The notes beneath the pieces are model-generated. The model worked only from the letters and a program-made list of their open reading frames with translations. It ran no database searches and was not told the origin of the DNA. From Bacteroides oleiciplenus YIT 12058 (GTDB taxonomy: Bacteria > Bacteroidota > Bacteroidia > Bacteroidales > Bacteroidaceae), in contig NZ_JH992941.1 of NCBI RefSeq assembly GCF_000315485.1, forward strand, positions 1,560,091-1,624,090: 64,000 nucleotides of DNA, written 5' to 3'. A program made the translations under genes and the position numbers. Below, in pieces: positions 1 to 9,016 of the stretch (positions are counted from its first letter, which is position 1; each line of letters begins with the position of its first letter).

Positions 1-615
1 TTCTTCGCTGATTTGGAGCTCTGCGGGGACGATTATTTCTTTGTCATTGTCGTCGAGCAACATGCTGTGGAATGTATCTTCATCTTGTACGCAGGTGCAG
101 ATGATGCGCAACAGGAATCTGTCCCACAGTGCTTCCAGTCCTTCGCCATGTGCAGGCAGTTCGTTGCTGGCGGCAATCAGGAGTTTGAGTGGCAGTTTGA
201 TTTCGCTGTCTCCGTTGCGATAAATTTTCTCATTGATGGCGGTGAGTAATGAATTCTGTATGGCAGGCCCGGCTTTCCATATCTCATCCAGAAACACGAC
301 ACTTGCCGTGGGCAGATACCCTTCGACGGCACGCTCGTATTTATCAAACTCTTTCAGGCGGTTGATGCTGATGGGACCGAATATCTCGTCGGGGGTGGAG
401 AAGCGTGACATCAGATATTCAAAGGCTTTCGCTTCTTTGAATGCAGCTTTCAGGCGGCGTGCCACCATAGATTTGGCTACACCCGGAGGCCCTAATAAAA
501 GAACGCTCTCACCAGCCAGTGCAGCCAACAATGATAAACCTAATTCTGTATCTTTTTCATAGACTCCCTGATTGATGGCAGTCAATAGTTTCTGCATTCT
601 GTTTCTGATGTCCAT
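1..615 (-). CDS. MoxR/RavA-type AAA+ ATPase (3' end outside window)
   Basis: The gene runs off the left edge; 205 codons are visible from ATG at 615. Walker A is seen as LLLGPPGVAKS near residues 40-50 and Walker B as VVFLDEIWKAG, with a downstream SNELP sensor-like segment. The EIWKAGP and RRLK context resembles RavA-type MoxR ATPases, which act as chaperone-like remodelers usually paired with a von Willebrand factor A (VWA) protein. That partner would lie further left, outside the window. A TATATTTG box on the minus strand at 654-661 is a possible -7 element. The gene is divergent from the lipoprotein/radical SAM unit. The family call is firm; the RavA subfamily is an inference from motif style only. 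Confidence 0.85.
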   Translation of the reverse strand, partial: MDIRNRMQKLLTAINQGVYEKDTELGLSLLAALAGESVLLLGPPGVAKSMVARRLKAAFKEAKAFEYLMSRFSTPDEIFGPISINRLKEFDKYERAVEGYLPTASVVFLDEIWKAGPAIQNSLLTAINEKIYRNGDSEIKLPLKLLIAASNELPAHGEGLEALWDRFLLRIICTCVQDEDTFHSMLLDDNDKEIIVPAELQISEE

Positions 616-692
616 AATTCTTTCTATATACTTCGTTTTTTGGTAAGCGGCTTCAAATATATGAAATCTTTATACGGAATACAGACAAAATT

Positions 693-724
693 TTTGATTT
701 ATTCTCAATAAAAGGATATCTTTG
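693..724 (+). promoter_or_regulatory. Bacteroides-type promoter for the lipoprotein/rSAM unit
   Basis: TTTG at 693-696, a 20-bp spacer, and TATCTTTG at 717-724 match the Bacteroides primary-sigma pattern. Transcription would begin near 731, so the long upstream start of the following gene at 722 would not be transcribed. The start at 794 (or 782) is therefore preferred. A small hairpin (tgcagt/actgca) lies at the expected 5' end. Confidence 0.6.
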
Positions 725-793
725 GTGCAGTATTTTCTAAAGGACTGCATTTTACTAAATGATGGTACGTTTATAATAAACATGAGACATGCT

Positions 794-1243
794 ATGAAGA
801 AGGAAAAGAAACATTGGTTACATCTTTACAATCGGATATTGTCCGGCGGATTAGTTTTACTTGGTTTTAGTGCATGTGATAGTATGGGAGAGGCTCCTTG
901 CGAATACGGACAGCCTCATTGTGACTTTGGTCTGAAAGGCAAAGTGTTGGATGAACAACAGCAACCTATTGACGGTGCGAGGATTATAGTGAAGGATTTG
1001 GATTATGACGGCAAGCCTGTTGGTTATGATCGTCCCGATACTTTGTACACTAAGAACGGGGAATATGATTTTCAGGATAAAGGTGTGACCAATTACGGCA
1101 AATACCGCGTGGTATGCGAAGATCCGTCTGGTGTTTACAAAGCAGACTCTACCGATGTGAAGATGACTCCGACAGGCGGTAAGGGCTGGTATGAAGGCAG
1201 CGACACAAAAGAGGTGAATTTTAATCTGAAGAAAAAAGAATGA
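794..1243 (+). CDS. small lipoprotein of the rSAM/lipoprotein system
   Basis: Encodes 149 residues from ATG 794; ATG 782 is an alternative. A type II signal peptide ends in the lipobox FSAC (Cys28), so the protein is probably anchored in an outer or inner membrane leaflet. Two further cysteines lie close behind the lipid site (APCEYGQPHC) and one more in VVCEDP. The body is a short domain beginning LKGKVLDEQQQPIDGA, which looks like a carboxypeptidase-regulatory-type beta sandwich. Its stop overlaps the start of the radical SAM gene by 4 bp (ATGA), implying translational coupling. From memory this matches the 'lipoprotein with rSAM' family (TIGR04134-type), whose function is unknown. Whether the lipoprotein is the enzyme's substrate is not shown by sequence. 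Confidence 0.8.
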   Translation: MKKEKKHWLHLYNRILSGGLVLLGFSACDSMGEAPCEYGQPHCDFGLKGKVLDEQQQPIDGARIIVKDLDYDGKPVGYDRPDTLYTKNGEYDFQDKGVTNYGKYRVVCEDPSGVYKADSTDVKMTPTGGKGWYEGSDTKEVNFNLKKKE

Positions 1244-2310
1244 GTGACCTTTCGATACGAAGAAAGCTTGCCCTGGAAATAGCCCGGAAGATACGGAATA
1301 ACCTGAAAGAGTTGCACCCCCTGAAACAACTCTTCTGGGAGTGTACCTTGCGCTGTAATCTGCACTGTAAACACTGTGGTAGCGACTGTAGGCGGATGGC
1401 GGCAGTGAAAGATATGCCTGCCGGAGATTTTCTGCGTACCATTGACTCTATCACCCCTCATGTAAATCCCAATAAAGTAAGCATTATCATTACTGGCGGC
1501 GAGCCCTTGATGCGGGAAGACCTGGAAGAAATTGGTTTGGCTCTTTATCGTCGTGGTTATCCGTGGGGTATGGTTTCTAACGGACTTTACCTGACGAAAG
1601 AGCGCCTGCAACACCTTATGGCTGCCGGACTCCATTCTGTCACCATCAGTCTGGATGGCTTTGGCGAAGACCATAACTGGCTGCGCGGACATCCCGGAAG
1701 TCACACTCGCGCCCTGGAAGCCATAAAGATGTTGGTGCACGAACCTGAACTGACCTGGGATGTGGTGACTTGTGTTAACCGCCGTAATTATCCTTATCTG
1801 AATGAGTTAAAGACTTCTTTATATAAAATAGGCGTCCGTCATTGGCGGATGTTTACCATCTTTCCCGTAGGGCGTGCTGCCTTGTATCCTGAATTTCAGT
1901 TGACGGATGAAGAATTTACCGGAGTGATGGAATTCATAAAGGATACCCGTAAAGAAGGGAAGATGCACCTGAGTTATGGTTGCGAGGGTTTCCTTGGCAA
2001 TTATGAGGGGGAAGTCCGGGACAACTTCTTTGCCTGTAATGCCGGTGTCACTGTCGGTTCTATCCTGATAGACGGTTCCATATCTGCCTGTCCCAGCATC
2101 CGCAGCGATTTCCATCAGGGAAATATCTATCAGGACGATTTTATGCAGGTCTGGGAAGAGCGCTTCCAGCCTTTCCGTAATCGTGACTGGATGAAGAAGG
2201 ATGCGTGTAGCGACTGTTCTTTCTTCCGCTATTGCGAAGGGAACGGGATGCATCTGCGCGACGGAAACGGCGATTTGCTATTCTGTCATTCAAAGAGGCT
2301 GCTACATTGA
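1240..2310 (+). CDS. radical SAM/SPASM enzyme, rSAM/lipoprotein system
   Basis: Encodes 356 residues. The radical SAM 4Fe-4S motif CX3CX2C is at Cys39, Cys43 and Cys46 (CNLHCKHC), followed by the glycine-rich GGEPL motif that contacts SAM. The C-terminal third is a SPASM-type region with cysteines in FFACNAG, SACPS, DACSDC and FRYCEGN, expected to hold auxiliary Fe-S clusters. Such enzymes modify peptides or proteins using the 5'-deoxyadenosyl radical. The gene starts inside the stop of the small lipoprotein gene, so the two are expressed together. It matches the 'rSAM enzyme with lipoprotein' family as remembered (TIGR04133-type). The substrate is unknown; the adjacent lipoprotein is the obvious candidate, but that is inference. 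Confidence 0.88.
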   Translation: MSDLSIRRKLALEIARKIRNNLKELHPLKQLFWECTLRCNLHCKHCGSDCRRMAAVKDMPAGDFLRTIDSITPHVNPNKVSIIITGGEPLMREDLEEIGLALYRRGYPWGMVSNGLYLTKERLQHLMAAGLHSVTISLDGFGEDHNWLRGHPGSHTRALEAIKMLVHEPELTWDVVTCVNRRNYPYLNELKTSLYKIGVRHWRMFTIFPVGRAALYPEFQLTDEEFTGVMEFIKDTRKEGKMHLSYGCEGFLGNYEGEVRDNFFACNAGVTVGSILIDGSISACPSIRSDFHQGNIYQDDFMQVWEERFQPFRNRDWMKKDACSDCSFFRYCEGNGMHLRDGNGDLLFCHSKRLLH

Positions 2311-2325
2311 TTTATCTTGTTTAAG

Positions 2326-2440
2326 TAAGTGATAATTTAGCGGCGGCAGACGATTGACAATAGTATCTTCATTCTCCTCCTCCGACTGGAGGAGGGGAAT
2401 TGAGATACTCCACATATTACGCACGCTAAATTATCATTTA
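2326..2440. repeat. 115-bp near-palindromic element (MITE-like or long terminator hairpin)
   Basis: 17-bp ends (taagtgataatttagcg at 2326-2342 and its complement at 2424-2440) match with one difference. An inner inverted repeat, agtatct with cctcctcc, closes on the small loop gactg near 2383-2387. Almost the whole 115 bp can fold on itself. It lies in the 341-bp gap after the rSAM gene and contains no coding sequence. It could be a miniature transposable element or an elaborate transcription terminator. Confidence 0.65.
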
Positions 2441-2587
2441 TAGTACGAATTAATTTTGGTTGAGTACTTAAAATTGCACTTCATAAGAGAAGTAAAAACT
2501 CTTCTTGTGGGACACGCTATTTCGTTCTCTAAAAAATCAGCAAACGATGCTGAAACCTGTCTCCTTTTCTTTTCTTTCCTTTTCCCG

Positions 2588-2617
2588 TTGCAGGATTGCA
2601 TAAAAAGCGTATATTTG
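2588..2617 (+). promoter_or_regulatory. promoter for the acyl-CoA ligase/HTCS operon
   Basis: TTG at 2588-2590, a 19-bp spacer and TATATTTG at 2610-2617 fit the Bacteroides -33/-7 consensus. It lies 34 bp upstream of the ligase ATG. Confidence 0.6.
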
Positions 2618-2651
2618 TCTCATTGTATCATGAATTTAAAGTTAACGAACT

Positions 2652-4718
2652 ATGATAACAAACCAATTGCTTCGTCCTGCCAGCATTGTAGTGGTGGGAG
2701 CATCCAATAATGTGCACAAGCCGGGAGGTGCTATCCTGCGTAATCTTATTAACGGTGGTTATACCGGAGAACTGCGTGCCGTGAATCCGAAAGAGACCGA
2801 AGTGCAAGGTGTAACGGCTTATGCTGACGTGAAGGACATCCCCGAAACAGAACTAGCTATACTCGCCATTCCTGCCCAGATGTGCCCCGATGCTGTGGAA
2901 GTGCTTGCTGCAGAGAAGCAAGTGCGGGCGTTTATCATCCTTTCCGCCGGATTTGGCGAAGAAACGCACGAGGGTGCTCTGCTGGAAGACCGTATTCTGG
3001 AAACCGTGAATAAGTACGGCGCTTCCCTGATTGGTCCTAACTGCATCGGTCTGATGAATACCTGGCATCATAGTGTGTTCAGTCAGCCTATTCCCCAACT
3101 GCATCCACAAGGTGTAGACCTTATTTCAAGTTCCGGTGCGACGGCCGTTTTTATTCTGGAAAGCGCCGTAACCAAAGGCTTGCAGTTCAACTCCGTCTGG
3201 TCCGTGGGAAATGCAAAGCAAATAGGTGTGGAAGATGTATTGCAATATATGGACGAGAACTTCCGGCAGGAAGAAGATTCTAAAATCAAATTACTGTATA
3301 TCGAAAGCATAGGTGACCCCGACCGCTTGCTGTTTCATGCGTCCTCTTTGATAAAGAAAGGTTGCAAGATCGCTGCCATCAAGGCGGGCAGTAGCGAGAG
3401 TGGCAGCCGTGCGGCCTCTTCGCACACCGGTGCCATTGCCAGCAGTGACTCGGCTGTAGAAGCTTTGTTCCGCAAAGCAGGCATCGTTCGTTGCTATTCG
3501 CGCGAGGAACTGACGACTGTGGGTTGCATCTTCACCCTGCCCGAATTGAGAGGAAAGAACTTCGCCATCATCACCCATGCCGGAGGTCCGGGTGTGATGC
3601 TGACCGATGCACTGAGTAAGGGCGGTCTGAATGTTCCCAAATTGGAGGGTCCTGTTGCCGATGAGCTGAAAAGCAAACTCTTCCCCGGTGCCGCTGTAGG
3701 TAATCCGATTGATATCCTTGCCACCGGAACCCCTGACCATCTGCGCCTCTGCCTGGAATATTGCGAAGAGAAGTTTGAGAATATAGATGCTGTGCTGGCC
3801 ATCTTCGGTACACCGGGCCTGGTCACCATGTTCGAGATGTACGACGTGCTGCACGAGAAGATGCAGACGTGCAGTAAACCGATATTTCCTATTCTACCTT
3901 CCATCAACACCGCCGGAGCGGAAGTGGCCGCTTTCCTTGCCAAAGGGCATGTGAATTTTGCCGATGAAGTAACCTTGGGCACAGCGCTTTCCCGCATCAT
4001 GAATGCTCCCCGACCTGCTGCCAATGAAATAGAACTCTTCGGTGTGGACGTGCCGCGCATCCGCCGCATTATCGACTCTATCCCCGAAGACGGATACATC
4101 CAGCCGCATTATGTGCAAGCATTGCTTCATGCCGCAGGCATTCCCATAGTGGAAGAATTTGTGTCCGCCAATAAAGATGAAGTGCTCGCATTTGCCCGCC
4201 GTACCGGATTCCCTGTTGTGGCAAAGGTGGTAGGTCCTGTTCATAAATCTGATGTTGGCGGCGTGGTGCTTAATATAAAAGGAGAACAACACCTGGCATT
4301 CGAGTTTGAGCGTATGATGCAGATTCCCGAAGTGACCGGTATTTTGGTGCAGCCCATGCTGAAAGGGACGGAACTGTTCGTTGGCGCCAAGTACGAAGAG
4401 AAATTCGGACATGTGGTGCTCTGCGGTCTGGGTGGTATCTTTGTAGAAGTGCTCAAAGACGTTTCTTCCGGTCTGGCACCGCTTTCTTACGAGGAGGCTT
4501 ACTCCATGATTCATTCTCTCCGGGCTTATAAGATTATCAAGGGAACGCGCGGGCAAAAAGGAGTGAACGAGGATAAGTTTGCAGAGATTATTGTACGCCT
4601 CTCCACCTTGCTACGCTTTGCTACGGAGATTAAGGAGATGGACATCAACCCGCTACTGGCTACGGAAAAACATGTGATTGCAGTGGACGCACGTATCCGG
4701 ATAGAAAAAAAAGAATGA
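2652..4718 (+). CDS. ADP-forming acetate/acyl-CoA ligase, fused alpha-beta
   Basis: Encodes 688 residues. The N-terminal CoA-binding Rossmann domain begins at VVVGASNNVHKPGG. Succinyl-CoA-ligase-like domains follow, with the conserved SHTGAIASSD segment; His258 is the expected phosphorylated histidine. The C-terminal part (about 470-688) is an ATP-grasp domain with VVAKVVGPVHKSDVGGV. This is the fused architecture of NDP-forming acyl-CoA synthetases, which interconvert acyl-CoA + ADP + Pi with acid + CoA + ATP and allow ATP production during acetate or branched-acid formation. The ATG follows a good promoter. The stop overlaps the HTCS start by 4 bp, an unusual metabolic gene/regulator arrangement. 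The acyl substrate cannot be told from sequence. Confidence 0.9.
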   Translation: MITNQLLRPASIVVVGASNNVHKPGGAILRNLINGGYTGELRAVNPKETEVQGVTAYADVKDIPETELAILAIPAQMCPDAVEVLAAEKQVRAFIILSAGFGEETHEGALLEDRILETVNKYGASLIGPNCIGLMNTWHHSVFSQPIPQLHPQGVDLISSSGATAVFILESAVTKGLQFNSVWSVGNAKQIGVEDVLQYMDENFRQEEDSKIKLLYIESIGDPDRLLFHASSLIKKGCKIAAIKAGSSESGSRAASSHTGAIASSDSAVEALFRKAGIVRCYSREELTTVGCIFTLPELRGKNFAIITHAGGPGVMLTDALSKGGLNVPKLEGPVADELKSKLFPGAAVGNPIDILATGTPDHLRLCLEYCEEKFENIDAVLAIFGTPGLVTMFEMYDVLHEKMQTCSKPIFPILPSINTAGAEVAAFLAKGHVNFADEVTLGTALSRIMNAPRPAANEIELFGVDVPRIRRIIDSIPEDGYIQPHYVQALLHAAGIPIVEEFVSANKDEVLAFARRTGFPVVAKVVGPVHKSDVGGVVLNIKGEQHLAFEFERMMQIPEVTGILVQPMLKGTELFVGAKYEEKFGHVVLCGLGGIFVEVLKDVSSGLAPLSYEEAYSMIHSLRAYKIIKGTRGQKGVNEDKFAEIIVRLSTLLRFATEIKEMDINPLLATEKHVIAVDARIRIEKKE

Positions 4719-7700
4719 AACGACACATCCTGATATCCCTCATTGGTCTGATGCAGGCTCTGTTGCTTTTCCCTCAAAGCACAGAGCGCTTTTTCAGCCA
4801 GTATAACTTTAAGTTTATTACGGAGAGCGCAGGTCTGCCCTATAGCTTTGTCAGTGATATATTTAAAGATTCCGAGGGATATGTTTGGGTCGCCACACAT
4901 TCCGGAATAGGGCGCTACGACGGTTATCAATTCCTGAACTACGGCACACAGACCGAGCCGATACGTCTGAAGAACGATTTTGTCCATAAGATTTGCGAAG
5001 ACAACTTCCGACGGCTGTGGATTGCATCCGAAGGGGGGATTGACATCTTCGATCTGAATACTTACTCCCCGGTCACATTGTCCCTTCCTGCGGATAGCCC
5101 GTTGCGGCAATTGATGGATGAATATGTCAGTACTATCTATAAGGACAAACAAGGTGATTTATGGATTTCCGGCAACAAGGATTTGTGGTGCATAGAGCTG
5201 GATGATAAAGGTGGGATTAAGAACTATTATTGTCTGAAGAATGCTTCTGCCTCTCCTGTGCACGCCATCCTTGATATCGGTTGGGCCGTTTGTGCAGGCA
5301 TTGATAACCGGGTGTGTCGCGTTGAGAAACAGTCTGGTAACCTCCTGAAAACAGATATCCTTTCCGACAGTCTGGTGTCTTTCAGCGAAGATTGGCGCAT
5401 TTCCTGTATGCAGGCAGATGGCGATGTACTGTGGATTGGTTCTAACCGTGGTCTTTTCAAATATAACCACCCCGAGCGCAGTCTGAAGCGATATCGCTAT
5501 TCCACCCATCGCCCCGGAATGTTGAGTCAGGCCTACATAACGGACATCAAACTCACAGAACGCGGTCATCTGATAGTCTCTACCCTCAACGGTCTGAACG
5601 TTTACTACAAAGACACGGATACTTTCTCTTTCATTCGTCAGACGAGTGACCGGAGTAGTGTCACCATCAACTGTAACGCCATTAACTGCCTATTCACTGA
5701 TGGAGAAACCATCTGGCTCGGCACAGAAACCGGTGGTGTCAACCTCCTTTCCCCGAAGCGCTTGCAAACCGAACTGTGGACATGCGGAGATGCTTCCGTA
5801 ACTGCCGACACCTCCACACCCGTAACCAATGCTCCTACGCCTGTGAATGCTGTAGACGAAGACGAGGATGGCAACCTCTGGATTGCGCTTGTGGAGCGCG
5901 GATTGATGAAATGGAACCAGGAAAGCAAATCCTGCACTCACCATCTTTTCTCCCCTAACGACATCACTTCCATTAGTAACAATACTCTGATGGGTGTCCT
6001 GATAGACTCGGACAACCGTTTATGGGCATACACCTGGGGCGTAGGTATCAACGAACTGGACCTGAACATTCCCAATAATCGTACCTTCAAACGCTATACT
6101 TGCGATAATATCCCCGAACTGGAAGGTGACTTTGTCAACAGCGCCTGCGAAGATATGATTAACCACGGGATATGGTTCGGCTCTACCCGAGGGATACACT
6201 TTTATGATAAGCGGAAAGATACTTTTACCAGAGTATTGTTCGACCAGTCCGATAATGAGTTCGAGGCTGTTCATGCCCTTCTGATAGACAAGAAGAAACG
6301 CTTGTGGATAGGTACCACACAAGGTGTATTTATCATAGACCTGCCCTCTTTCGCCAAGTCGAACAAACGTTTTGATTATAAATACCTGCGGTATAAACTG
6401 GACAGCCCGGAGTCCACACAACTGGAAAAGATAAACAGCATCTTTGAGGACCGGAACGGTACCATCTGGCTGGGTGGCAATGGAAGCGGACTTTATCAGT
6501 TGACGAGCGACAAGAACAACCACTTCGTCTTTAAGTGCTATACCACCCGTCACGGACTATCCAATAACACTATTATCGGCATGGCGGAGGACGGACAGGG
6601 CAACTTGTGGCTGACGACGAATGACGGGATTTCTCGCCTGAACCTCCAGTCGATGACGTTCAGCAACTACACGCAGGCCGATGGTCTGCCCGCTACCCAG
6701 TTCTATTGGAACGGTATTCACTATTCGGAAAAGCACGATTTCATTTATCTGGCTACGATAGATGGACTCGTTATCATCTACTCCGATAATGAAACCTTAC
6801 TACCTTCCTCATCACGTGTGAAGCTTTCTTCGCTGGCAATTGGCGGGAATACCATTTATCCTTCCAGCGGCAACTACTTTAAAAAGACGATTACCCTGTC
6901 ACCCCGGATTTCCCTGCACGAAAAGGAGAACCGCTTTTCCATCGGTTTCACTACGCAAAATTACGGGAACAGTAGCCGTATCCGCTTTGCCTATCGTCTG
7001 GAAGGGTATGAGGACGAATGGAACGAAACCCAGCCGGGCGACTGTATGGCGCGATATACTTCCGTGCCCCCGGGCGACTATACGTTGCAGGTGCGTGCCA
7101 CGGACGAACTGGGCCAATGGTCGGACCGGACGACGGAGGTGGAGGTAAATATCACGCCTTATTTCTATAAATCCGGTTGGTTCTATCTGCTTTTGGTGAT
7201 GTTCACCTGCCTTGCCGTTTATCTGTTTTATAAGAGAAAAACCCGGAGCTACCGGGAGCAGAAAGTGCGGTTGGAACAGGAAGTGGAACTGCGCACACAG
7301 GAGCTGGCTGTTCAAAACAAGCAACTGGAAGCAATGGCTCAGCACGTCAAGGAGATTACGGAGGAAAAAATTGCTTTCTTCACAAACATCACCCATGAGT
7401 TCCGGACACCTGTCACACTTATTCACGGCCCTATTGAGCATGCGCTGAAAGAGACACAGAATGAGGGCATGAAGGCACAGTTGCGGATTGCCGAACGGAA
7501 CTCCCGCTACCTACTTTCGTTGGTGAACGAGCTGATGGACTTCCGGAAACTGGATATGGATAAGGTGGTACTGGACCGACATTCGACGAATTTCATTGAG
7601 TTTCTGTCCGAGTTGCTCATACCTTTCAGGGTCTTTGCCAAAGAACGGCAGATTGAAATCTCCACTTATTTTCGTCTGGACACACCCTTCCTGGTGGTCG

Positions 7701-8908
7701 ATACCGGATATATGCGTAAGGTGATGGTGAACCTAATTTCCAATGCAATCAAGTTTACACCGGACAATGGACGCATCCGTATCTTTGTGGGCTCCGCCAA
7801 GGGAGAAGGCGGGGAAAGGGTGCTCTACATCAGTGTATGCGACACGGGGCATGGATTGGTGGCGGAGGACCTGGAGAAGATATTCGACCGCTTTTATCAA
7901 TCCAAGAAGAGCACGAAATATCCCGTTTACGGGCAGAGCGGCACGGGCATCGGCCTCTTCCTTTGCCGGAAGATTGTGGAACTGCATGGAGGGGAAATAT
8001 GTGCCCGCAACAACCGTGGACCGGGAGCCTCGTTCCGCATACTGATGCCGTTGGTTTCCGGCGAGAGCGTGGAATCGGACGGGGAAGTGGTGGAACTGCC
8101 CGATGATAGGTATATGCCGGACTTGGCGCAGACTGACGACGGGCAGAAGAAAGAAACCATTCTGATTGTGGAAGATAACCGGGATATGCGTTCATATATT
8201 CGCACGTTGCTGGTGGGAGATTACCGTCTGTTTGAGGCGAGAGACGGGCAGGAGGCGCTGGAAATCGTTCAGAAGCATACGGTTGATTTGATAGTGAGTG
8301 ATCTGATGATGCCTGTGATGGATGGTATGGAACTGTCGCGTCGCATCAAGGATAATCTGGCTACTTCGCACATTCCGTTTCTGATGCTCACGGCGCTCCG
8401 CTCGGATGTGCAGGAGAAGAGAAGTTTTGAGATAGGTGTGGACGAGTATCTCTGCAAGCCTTTTGACGAGGAAGTGCTCCGGCTCCGCATCCGCAATATC
8501 CTGAACCTGCGGGGGAAATATAAGAAGATGTTTTCGTCCAGCAGTAACGTAGAGGAACTGCACGTGAAGGAGGAGTCGAGGGACAAGACGTTTATTACAA
8601 ATGCCGTCAATCTGATGAAGGAGAACTATGCCGATTCGGAATATAACCTGGAGCGGTTTGTGCGCGATATGGGATATAGCAAGACATTAGTCAACAAGAA
8701 GATGCAGGATCTGACGGGGCAGCCCATCGGCCAGTTCATGAAGAACTACCGTCTGAACGTGGCGCAACGGATGATACAGGAAGGTCCGGGCGATGTAAAT
8801 GTTTCTGAGATAGCTTATGCCGTCGGTTTCAACGACCCTAAATATTTTACGAAGTGTTTTAAGGAGTTCTTCGGATACCTGCCGAGCTCGAAGCTGGGGA
8901 AGAAATGA
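4715..8908 (+). CDS. hybrid two-component system regulator (HTCS)
   Basis: Encodes 1,397 residues on one chain. A signal peptide (about 1-22) precedes a periplasmic sensor of repeated propeller motifs (many WIGT/WLGT blades) and a Y_Y_Y domain near 760-830. One membrane span follows (WFYLLLVMFTCLAVYLFY). The kinase has phospho-acceptor His894 (ITHEFRTP) and an ATPase domain with DTGHG and GTGIGLFL. The receiver has Asp1196 (VSDLMMP), and the chain ends with an AraC-type HTH (about 1290-1395). HTCS proteins bind oligosaccharides in the periplasm and activate adjacent glycan-use genes. The five enzyme genes starting at 9,017 are the likely targets. The start overlaps the ligase stop (ATGA). All catalytic residues appear intact. 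Confidence 0.93.
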   Translation: MKRHILISLIGLMQALLLFPQSTERFFSQYNFKFITESAGLPYSFVSDIFKDSEGYVWVATHSGIGRYDGYQFLNYGTQTEPIRLKNDFVHKICEDNFRRLWIASEGGIDIFDLNTYSPVTLSLPADSPLRQLMDEYVSTIYKDKQGDLWISGNKDLWCIELDDKGGIKNYYCLKNASASPVHAILDIGWAVCAGIDNRVCRVEKQSGNLLKTDILSDSLVSFSEDWRISCMQADGDVLWIGSNRGLFKYNHPERSLKRYRYSTHRPGMLSQAYITDIKLTERGHLIVSTLNGLNVYYKDTDTFSFIRQTSDRSSVTINCNAINCLFTDGETIWLGTETGGVNLLSPKRLQTELWTCGDASVTADTSTPVTNAPTPVNAVDEDEDGNLWIALVERGLMKWNQESKSCTHHLFSPNDITSISNNTLMGVLIDSDNRLWAYTWGVGINELDLNIPNNRTFKRYTCDNIPELEGDFVNSACEDMINHGIWFGSTRGIHFYDKRKDTFTRVLFDQSDNEFEAVHALLIDKKKRLWIGTTQGVFIIDLPSFAKSNKRFDYKYLRYKLDSPESTQLEKINSIFEDRNGTIWLGGNGSGLYQLTSDKNNHFVFKCYTTRHGLSNNTIIGMAEDGQGNLWLTTNDGISRLNLQSMTFSNYTQADGLPATQFYWNGIHYSEKHDFIYLATIDGLVIIYSDNETLLPSSSRVKLSSLAIGGNTIYPSSGNYFKKTITLSPRISLHEKENRFSIGFTTQNYGNSSRIRFAYRLEGYEDEWNETQPGDCMARYTSVPPGDYTLQVRATDELGQWSDRTTEVEVNITPYFYKSGWFYLLLVMFTCLAVYLFYKRKTRSYREQKVRLEQEVELRTQELAVQNKQLEAMAQHVKEITEEKIAFFTNITHEFRTPVTLIHGPIEHALKETQNEGMKAQLRIAERNSRYLLSLVNELMDFRKLDMDKVVLDRHSTNFIEFLSELLIPFRVFAKERQIEISTYFRLDTPFLVVDTGYMRKVMVNLISNAIKFTPDNGRIRIFVGSAKGEGGERVLYISVCDTGHGLVAEDLEKIFDRFYQSKKSTKYPVYGQSGTGIGLFLCRKIVELHGGEICARNNRGPGASFRILMPLVSGESVESDGEVVELPDDRYMPDLAQTDDGQKKETILIVEDNRDMRSYIRTLLVGDYRLFEARDGQEALEIVQKHTVDLIVSDLMMPVMDGMELSRRIKDNLATSHIPFLMLTALRSDVQEKRSFEIGVDEYLCKPFDEEVLRLRIRNILNLRGKYKKMFSSSSNVEELHVKEESRDKTFITNAVNLMKENYADSEYNLERFVRDMGYSKTLVNKKMQDLTGQPIGQFMKNYRLNVAQRMIQEGPGDVNVSEIAYAVGFNDPKYFTKCFKEFFGYLPSSKLGKK

Positions 8909-8983
8909 GAGAATATTGTCTCGTTCTGTACTATATTCGTCCCAAACTTTCTTATTTTCTCCTTCTCTAAAGAGAAAAACGCC

Positions 8984-8991
8984 TACTTTTG
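8984..8991 (+). promoter_or_regulatory. -7 box before the GH89 cluster; adjoining perfect palindrome
   Basis: TACTTTTG at 8984-8991 fits the Bacteroides -7 element; no clear -33 TTTG sits at the right distance. Just upstream is a perfect inverted repeat, ttctct-aa-agagaa (8963-8976), in the place of a weak -33. It could be a regulator site for the HTCS, since HTCS-activated promoters often lack a good -33. Confidence 0.45.
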
Positions 8992-9016
8992 CATATCATA
9001 CTGAATATAGAATACC

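Noticed and set aside
722..793. Longer start for the small lipoprotein
   Set aside because: The first ATG candidates overlap the -7 box, and the signal peptide fits the start at 794 (or 782).
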